This document shows, piece by piece, positions 60,374 to 64,000 of a stretch of DNA of 64,000 nucleotides. Under the pieces are notes generated by a model that was not told the DNA's origin, did not search any database, and saw only the letters and a program-made list of their open reading frames with translations. This DNA comes from Bacteroidia bacterium (GTDB lineage Bacteria; Bacteroidota; Bacteroidia; Chitinophagales; Saprospiraceae). The stretch is from positions 1 to 64,000 of the forward strand of contig JAUIKE010000010.1 of the NCBI GenBank assembly GCA_030430845.1. Reading direction: 5' to 3'. How positions within the stretch are numbered: the first letter of the stretch is position 1; the number at the start of each line of letters is the position of its first letter. The position numbers and the translations under genes were made by a program.

Positions 60374-60431
60374 TTTTAATTAAATAAAAAGAGGAATGAC
60401 ATCCGTCATTCCTCTTTTTATTTAATTAAAA
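60374..60431. terminator. 27-bp-arm perfect palindrome including the stop of asnS
   Basis: Arms 60374-60400 and 60405-60431 are exact reverse complements with an ATCC loop (core AAAAAGAGGAATGAC). The right arm contains the minus coding end TTT TAA of asnS; the left arm is the inverted copy. Confidence 0.93.
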
Positions 60432-61859
60432 TTCTGCGCTACCAGGCGTTCGTGGGAAGGGAACCACATCCCTAATATTCCCCATGCCTGTCACAAATTG
60501 GATCATTCTTTCAAATCCGAGGCCGAAACCGGCATGTGGCGCACCACCGAATTTTCGCAATTCGAGGTACCACCAAAGCTCTTCTTCCGGGATATCCATT
60601 TCTTCCATCCGGGCTTTGAGCACATCCAATCTTTCCTCTCTTTGTGAACCACCGATGACTTCTCCAATGCCTGGGAACAACACATCCATAGCCGCCACCG
60701 TTTTCCCATCATCATTTAGGCGCATATAAAAAGCCTTGATATCCTTAGGATAATCTCTTACAATGACTGGCTTTTTAAATTTCTTTTCCACTAGCCAGCG
60801 CTCGTGCTCGGCCTGTAGGTCATTGCCCCATTCTACGGGATACTGGAAGCGTCCTTTTTTGTAAGGCTTAGAATTCTGGAGTAAGTTAACGGCTTCCGTG
60901 TAGGTGATCCGGGCGAAATCGTCGGCTACCACGAATTCAAGGGTTTCAATAAGGCCCATTTCGCGGCGCTCCTCTTTTTTTATGTTTTTCTCCAGATCCT
61001 TGATCCGCTTATCCAGAAACTCCAGGTCTGCCCGGTAATTATCTAGTACATAGTTGATTAGATATTTGACAAAGTCCTCTGCCAAGTCCATGTCATCCTG
61101 AATGTCATAAAAAGCTACTTCCGGTTCGATCATCCAGAACTCTGCCAGGTGCCTGGAAGTGTTTGAGTTTTCAGCTCTAAAAGTAGGGCCGAAAGTGTAC
61201 ACTTTCCCTAAAGCCAGCGCTCCAATCTCAGCCTGCAACTGACCGGAAACGGTTAGGTTCGTAGCTTTTTCGAAGAAATCGCTCTTCCAATCCACACTAC
61301 CGTCCTCTTTTTTGGGAGGATTTTCCGGCGGCAAGGTCGTTACGCGAAACATTTCACCAGCCCCTTCAGCATCACTACCGGTGATGATGGGCGTGTGCAA
61401 ATAATAGAAATTCCGGTCGTTATAGTATTTATGTACCGCAAAGGCAAGTGCATGACGAATGCGAAAAACAGCACTAAAGGTGTTGGTCCGCATACGGAAA
61501 TGTGCCTTTTCGCGAAGGAATTCCATCGTTTGGCGCTTAGGCTGCAAGGCGTATTCATCTGGGTTGGTCTCCCCAAGGATACTCAATTGCTCGGCCGCTA
61601 CCTCCACGGATTGCCCGGCCCCCTTTGATTCTACTAATTTCCCCGTAACGGAAATGCAGGAGTGGAAACTGACTTTTTTGAGAAGCGCTTCGTCAAAATT
61701 TTCGTAATCCACCACTACCTGAAGATTATTCATGCTGGAACCATCATTCAGGGCAATGAATTGGTTCGCCCGGAAGGCTCGAACCCAACCAGATACCGTA
61801 ATCGTCTCTCCAATAGGAGGTTGCGCTAACAACTGTGCAATTTCAACTCGCTTTGTCAT
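60426..61859 (-). CDS. asnS: Asparagine-tRNA ligase
   Basis: This 477-residue class II synthetase has an N-terminal OB-fold (~17-105; [23 protein letters not shown]). The catalytic core has [28 protein letters not shown] (motif 1 area), [24 protein letters not shown] (motif 2, ~225-248) and [15 protein letters not shown] (motif 3, ~445-460). The A-E-N-S-N-T-S-R-H pattern and [10 protein letters not shown] fit AsnRS rather than AspRS. A ~60-residue insert ([17 protein letters not shown], ~290) is typical of bacterial AsnRS. It charges tRNA-Asn with asparagine. The stop lies in a palindrome. Confidence 0.96.
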   Translation of the reverse strand: MTKRVEIAQLLAQPPIGETITVSGWVRAFRANQFIALNDGSSMNNLQVVVDYENFDEALLKKVSFHSCISVTGKLVESKGAGQSVEVAAEQLSILGETNPDEYALQPKRQTMEFLREKAHFRMRTNTFSAVFRIRHALAFAVHKYYNDRNFYYLHTPIITGSDAEGAGEMFRVTTLPPENPPKKEDGSVDWKSDFFEKATNLTVSGQLQAEIGALALGKVYTFGPTFRAENSNTSRHLAEFWMIEPEVAFYDIQDDMDLAEDFVKYLINYVLDNYRADLEFLDKRIKDLEKNIKKEERREMGLIETLEFVVADDFARITYTEAVNLLQNSKPYKKGRFQYPVEWGNDLQAEHERWLVEKKFKKPVIVRDYPKDIKAFYMRLNDDGKTVAAMDVLFPGIGEVIGGSQREERLDVLKARMEEMDIPEEELWWYLELRKFGGAPHAGFGLGFERMIQFVTGMGNIRDVVPFPRTPGSAEF

Positions 61860-61920
61860 ATCATTTTCTGTTTAGAGCCCCGAAATTACAGAGTTTAGCA
61901 CAAAACACAAAGTCGAAACA

Positions 61921-61953
61921 GATAAACCTTAAGCCGCAGGCCTAAGGTTTATC
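61921..61953. terminator. 11-bp inverted repeat including the stop of the MBL hydrolase gene
   Basis: GATAAACCTTA (61921-61931) pairs with TAAGGTTTATC (61943-61953); the inner AGcC/GGcCT adds partial pairing. The right arm contains the stop TAA (complement of 61949-61951) and the preceding base pair of the last codon. Confidence 0.8.
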
Positions 61954-62842
61954 CTCCTATTTCTTCCCAGGCAGCGCCCAGGGGGCGTTGTATACCATTG
62001 CCTTTCCATTCCGGGCTTCCCGGTATGGCCTGTGTTTGTTCGACCAGCTGTTCCAGTGTTTTTCCAGCTTTTTTAGATTTTTTGACGAACTTGAGGAGGT
62101 TTTTCAGGAACTGTTCCTTCGCTTTGAGGTCTTCATGAGTGCCGGTAATTTTGTACCCATTATCAGAATGGCCGAAAACATAGATCGTATCTTTATCAAA
62201 TGTTTTGCGTGTTTTGGATAAAACCTTGATCCAATTTTGGACAGAAGCCCCCGAACTTTTGTCGATGTAGGGAAATCTTCGATTGAAAACCAGGTCACCC
62301 ATGTGCACAACATTGGCGTTCTCAAAGTGGATGATGGCATCTCCGTCGGTGTGAGCCGGGCCGAAGTACCGCAATGTGACGGTCTCATTACCCAGTTTTT
62401 GGGAGAGGGTATCGGAAAACAGGGTGTCTGGATAAAGTTGGGTATCCTCGCTATTCCTATCCTTCGCTACTCGTTCTTGGTTGGCTTTTGAATTTTCGTG
62501 GGCAATTACTTTTTCCACCATTCCCTTGAATGCGATGTTCCCGCCGCTGTGATCGCCATGATGATGCGTATTGAAGAGTAATTTGAATGGACTAGAGGTC
62601 TCTTCCTTTATTCGATCTATACAGTTTTTGGCATTTTCCGGAAACTGGGTATCTACTACTGCCACTCCGTCTTGGTTGATCAGCCAGGCGATGGTGCCGC
62701 CCCGCTCGGTAAAAATACCGACATTGTTGCGCAAGGGAATGAACTCGCCCTGGGATTTGAGAAATAATTGCCCTGCCCAGGTCGGAACAGGCAGGGCTGC
62801 CAGGCCCATTAATTGGAGAAAGTTTCTTCTTTTGATAAGCAT
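61949..62842 (-). CDS. Metallo-beta-lactamase-fold hydrolase with Tat-like signal
   Basis: This 297-residue protein has a twin-arginine-like leader KRRNFLQLMGLAALPVPTWA (Arg5-Arg6). The MBL zinc site is FNTHHHGDHSGGN (~residues 90-102; HxHxDH), with a further His in FGPAHTDGDAIIHF (~160) and Asp in VVHMGDLVFNRRFPYID (~180). GHSDNG provides the last His. The fold and V-V-D-T-Q-F-P-E-N-A motif resemble quinoprotein-relay or general MBL hydrolases rather than true beta-lactamases. The substrate is unknown. It is probably exported folded to the periplasm. Confidence 0.9.
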   Translation of the reverse strand: MLIKRRNFLQLMGLAALPVPTWAGQLFLKSQGEFIPLRNNVGIFTERGGTIAWLINQDGVAVVDTQFPENAKNCIDRIKEETSSPFKLLFNTHHHGDHSGGNIAFKGMVEKVIAHENSKANQERVAKDRNSEDTQLYPDTLFSDTLSQKLGNETVTLRYFGPAHTDGDAIIHFENANVVHMGDLVFNRRFPYIDKSSGASVQNWIKVLSKTRKTFDKDTIYVFGHSDNGYKITGTHEDLKAKEQFLKNLLKFVKKSKKAGKTLEQLVEQTQAIPGSPEWKGNGIQRPLGAAWEEIGG

Positions 62843-62858
62843 GATATTGGGTTTTACT

Positions 62859-62896
62859 TATTAAGGAGCGCTGCCGTTCGGCAGCGCTCCTTAATA
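62859..62896. terminator. 18-bp perfect inverted repeat between MBL and DCC genes
   Basis: TATTAAGGAGCGCTGCCG (62859-62876) and its exact complement (62879-62896) have a TT centre. It lies 4 bases after the DCC gene's stop codon (minus strand) and 17 bases upstream of the MBL start. Confidence 0.88.
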
Positions 62897-62899
62897 GGC

Positions 62900-63325
62900 T
62901 TAGTTATCGAGGAAACGGGCTTTTAAATCTGGGGTAGGCAGCCAGCAGGCATCTTTTTTGCCAAACCATTTGTAGCGGTTTTTGGCTATCCAGTCATACA
63001 CAAAATCTCTGATAGGCTTAGGAATAATGATGAAGGCATAAAACAATGACCAGCCGCCTCCCATTGTTTTTAACACCTGCAAGGCAGCCGAAGAACGGCT
63101 GTACACTTTCTCGTTTTTTATCAATACCACACTATCCAGACTGCCTGAATTGGCTTCGAAACGATTGAGTAGCTCCTGACCAATGTCCGACTGCAGCGAA
63201 GCAAATTGAAATTTGCTTTTAGGGTCCCTTTCAATAATAAACTGTACGGAGGAGTTGCATAAGTTGCAGACTCCGTCAAATAATAAGACCGGATGATCAT
63301 GGGTGTTGACTTCGGATGCGATCAT
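62900..63325 (-). CDS. DCC family thiol-disulfide oxidoreductase-like protein (DUF393)
   Basis: This 141-residue protein has the family's D-x-x-C-x-x-C motif in LFDGVCNLCNSSVQFIIERD (~residues 16-35). FASLQSDIGQELL and VVLIKNEKVYSRSSAALQVLKTMGGGW follow, and the tail runs IIPKPIRDFVYDWIAKNRYKWFG. DCC proteins are small thioredoxin-like proteins of unproven redox role. It is a single gene upstream of the MBL gene on the same strand, separated by an 18-bp-arm palindrome. Confidence 0.9.
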   Translation of the reverse strand: MIASEVNTHDHPVLLFDGVCNLCNSSVQFIIERDPKSKFQFASLQSDIGQELLNRFEANSGSLDSVVLIKNEKVYSRSSAALQVLKTMGGGWSLFYAFIIIPKPIRDFVYDWIAKNRYKWFGKKDACWLPTPDLKARFLDN

Positions 63326-63435
63326 GTTTTATGGCTTGTTTGCTATAGTTTATAACCTTTGTGGGGAATGTTTTGTTGCAAAAAATCGGTAATTCTGCAG
63401 TCAATGGTTTTATACAGCATTACAAAATAATAACA

Positions 63436-64000
63436 TTAAGTGAATAAGGTTTGATACAACTCCTCAATCTTTCCAAGGCTATTGACTTTTATGTCATATT
63501 TTTCTAGCTGGAGTCCTTTGAGGTTATATTTTGAAATAAAGATCTGTTCAAAGCCTAACTTATCTGCTTCCTGGATGCGCTGTTCGATCCGGTTGACTGC
63601 CCGGATTTCACCGGAAAGCCCAACTTCTCCTGCAAAACAGATCTTGCTGGAAATATCCACATCTTCGAGGGAAGAGATCAGGGCGCTAACGATGGCCAGA
63701 TCGATGGCCGGGTCATCCACGCGGATGCCTCCGGCAATATTCAAAAACACATCGTTTTGGGCGAAAGGGAGGCCGCCTCTTTTTTCCAATACAGCTAGCA
63801 ACATGCTGAGGCGCCGCAGGTCGAATCCGGTGGCAGATCGCTGAGGGGTCCCATAAACAGCGGTGCTGACGAGCGCCTGCGTTTCGATTAGCATAGGGCG
63901 CATGCCTTCCATAGTGGCGGCAATGGCACTACCGCTAAGATCCTCTTCTTTTTGTGAGATGAGTAGTTCGGAAGGGTTCAATACTTCTCTTAATCCATTG
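63436..64000 (-). CDS. radA: DNA repair protein RadA, C-terminal part (gene runs off the window)
   Basis: The open frame continues through base 64000, so only the last ~187 residues are present; the apparent start at 63981 is internal. ISQKEEDLSGSAIAATMEGM, RPMLIETQALVSTAVYGTPQRSATGFDLRRLSMLLAVLEKR and VFLNIAGGIRVDDPAIDLAI are the C-terminal Lon-protease-like domain of RadA, with FAGEVGLSGEIRAVNRIEQRI near the end. RadA is a RecA-like ATPase that helps branch migration in recombination repair. The zinc finger and ATPase domain lie outside the window. Confidence 0.95.
   Translation of the reverse strand, partial: NGLREVLNPSELLISQKEEDLSGSAIAATMEGMRPMLIETQALVSTAVYGTPQRSATGFDLRRLSMLLAVLEKRGGLPFAQNDVFLNIAGGIRVDDPAIDLAIVSALISSLEDVDISSKICFAGEVGLSGEIRAVNRIEQRIQEADKLGFEQIFISKYNLKGLQLEKYDIKVNSLGKIEELYQTLFT

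Larger units (their letters stand above)
59879..60425. other. 547-bp intergenic region holding the candidate RNA locus
   Basis: It contains a hairpin after the propeller gene (GGTTCC...GGAACC, 59900-59927, without a T tract), the repeat-bearing candidate transcript (59987-60251), ~120 bp of AT-rich DNA and the asnS terminator palindrome. No protein frame looks real. Confidence 0.7.

Overview
The window is ordinary chromosome from a member of the Bacteroidota, most likely of the Saprospiria (Lewinella/Haliscomenobacter-like). This is inferred from gene content, not from a database search. Three large secreted proteins end in type IX secretion (T9SS) sorting domains, and there is a hybrid two-component system of the Bacteroidota type. 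Several upstream regions carry the Bacteroidota promoter pattern TTTG-N16-19-TAnnTTTG, and Shine-Dalgarno sequences are weak. No phage, integrase, IS transposase, CRISPR array or tRNA gene was seen.

Layout. 1-1300: end of a 5S rRNA gene and its terminator, a small membrane protein and CvpA. 1500-3100: a secreted unknown and a SerA-like dehydrogenase. 3.4-13.8 kb: a 1394-residue hybrid sensor/regulator followed by a 2049-residue glycine-rich, multi-repeat T9SS protein; two 16-bp direct repeats between them look like the regulator's operator. 14-22 kb (all minus): a GbsR/MarR-type regulator, gcvT, a HEAT-repeat cyclophilin lipoprotein, a small membrane protein, penicillin-binding protein 1A and aroB. 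22-30 kb: small unknowns, SAM hydrolase, PhoH, aroA, an OmpA-family protein, acyl-CoA dehydrogenase and folB. 30-36 kb: a helicase with a C-terminal nuclease-like domain, a radical SAM protein, a DUF4197 lipoprotein and 3-hydroxyacyl-CoA dehydrogenase. 36-42 kb: M36 metalloprotease, rlmB and an S24/LexA-like repressor. 42-51 kb: GNAT acetyltransferase, a double GH43 lipoprotein and a GH97 enzyme (a glycan pair), a retropepsin-like protease, an AraC remnant, a class V aminotransferase and a thiamine-binding-like protein. 51-64 kb: FtsK, a GNAT-like protein, a helical unknown, a T9SS beta-propeller protein, a repeat-bearing candidate RNA, asnS, an MBL hydrolase, a DCC protein and the 3' part of radA.

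The unusual part is between the genes. Nearly every gene junction carries a long, often perfect, inverted repeat. One class is unique in sequence at each site, and its arms include the stop codon and last codons of the neighbouring gene, so the gene's own 3' end appears duplicated in inverted orientation. A second class is dispersed families: 15-nt AGACnT-type hairpin pairs with compensatory changes, nested elements with GGCTGTCTCATAA or GGGTTGTGT ends, ~200-bp elements with ATGAGTCATC ends, and a REP-like element. One nested element supplies the stop codon of an acetyltransferase gene. Between 59.98 and 60.25 kb, two short motifs alternate with a ~43-nt period and run into a clean intrinsic terminator. 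I consider this the best candidate for an undescribed RNA or binding array.
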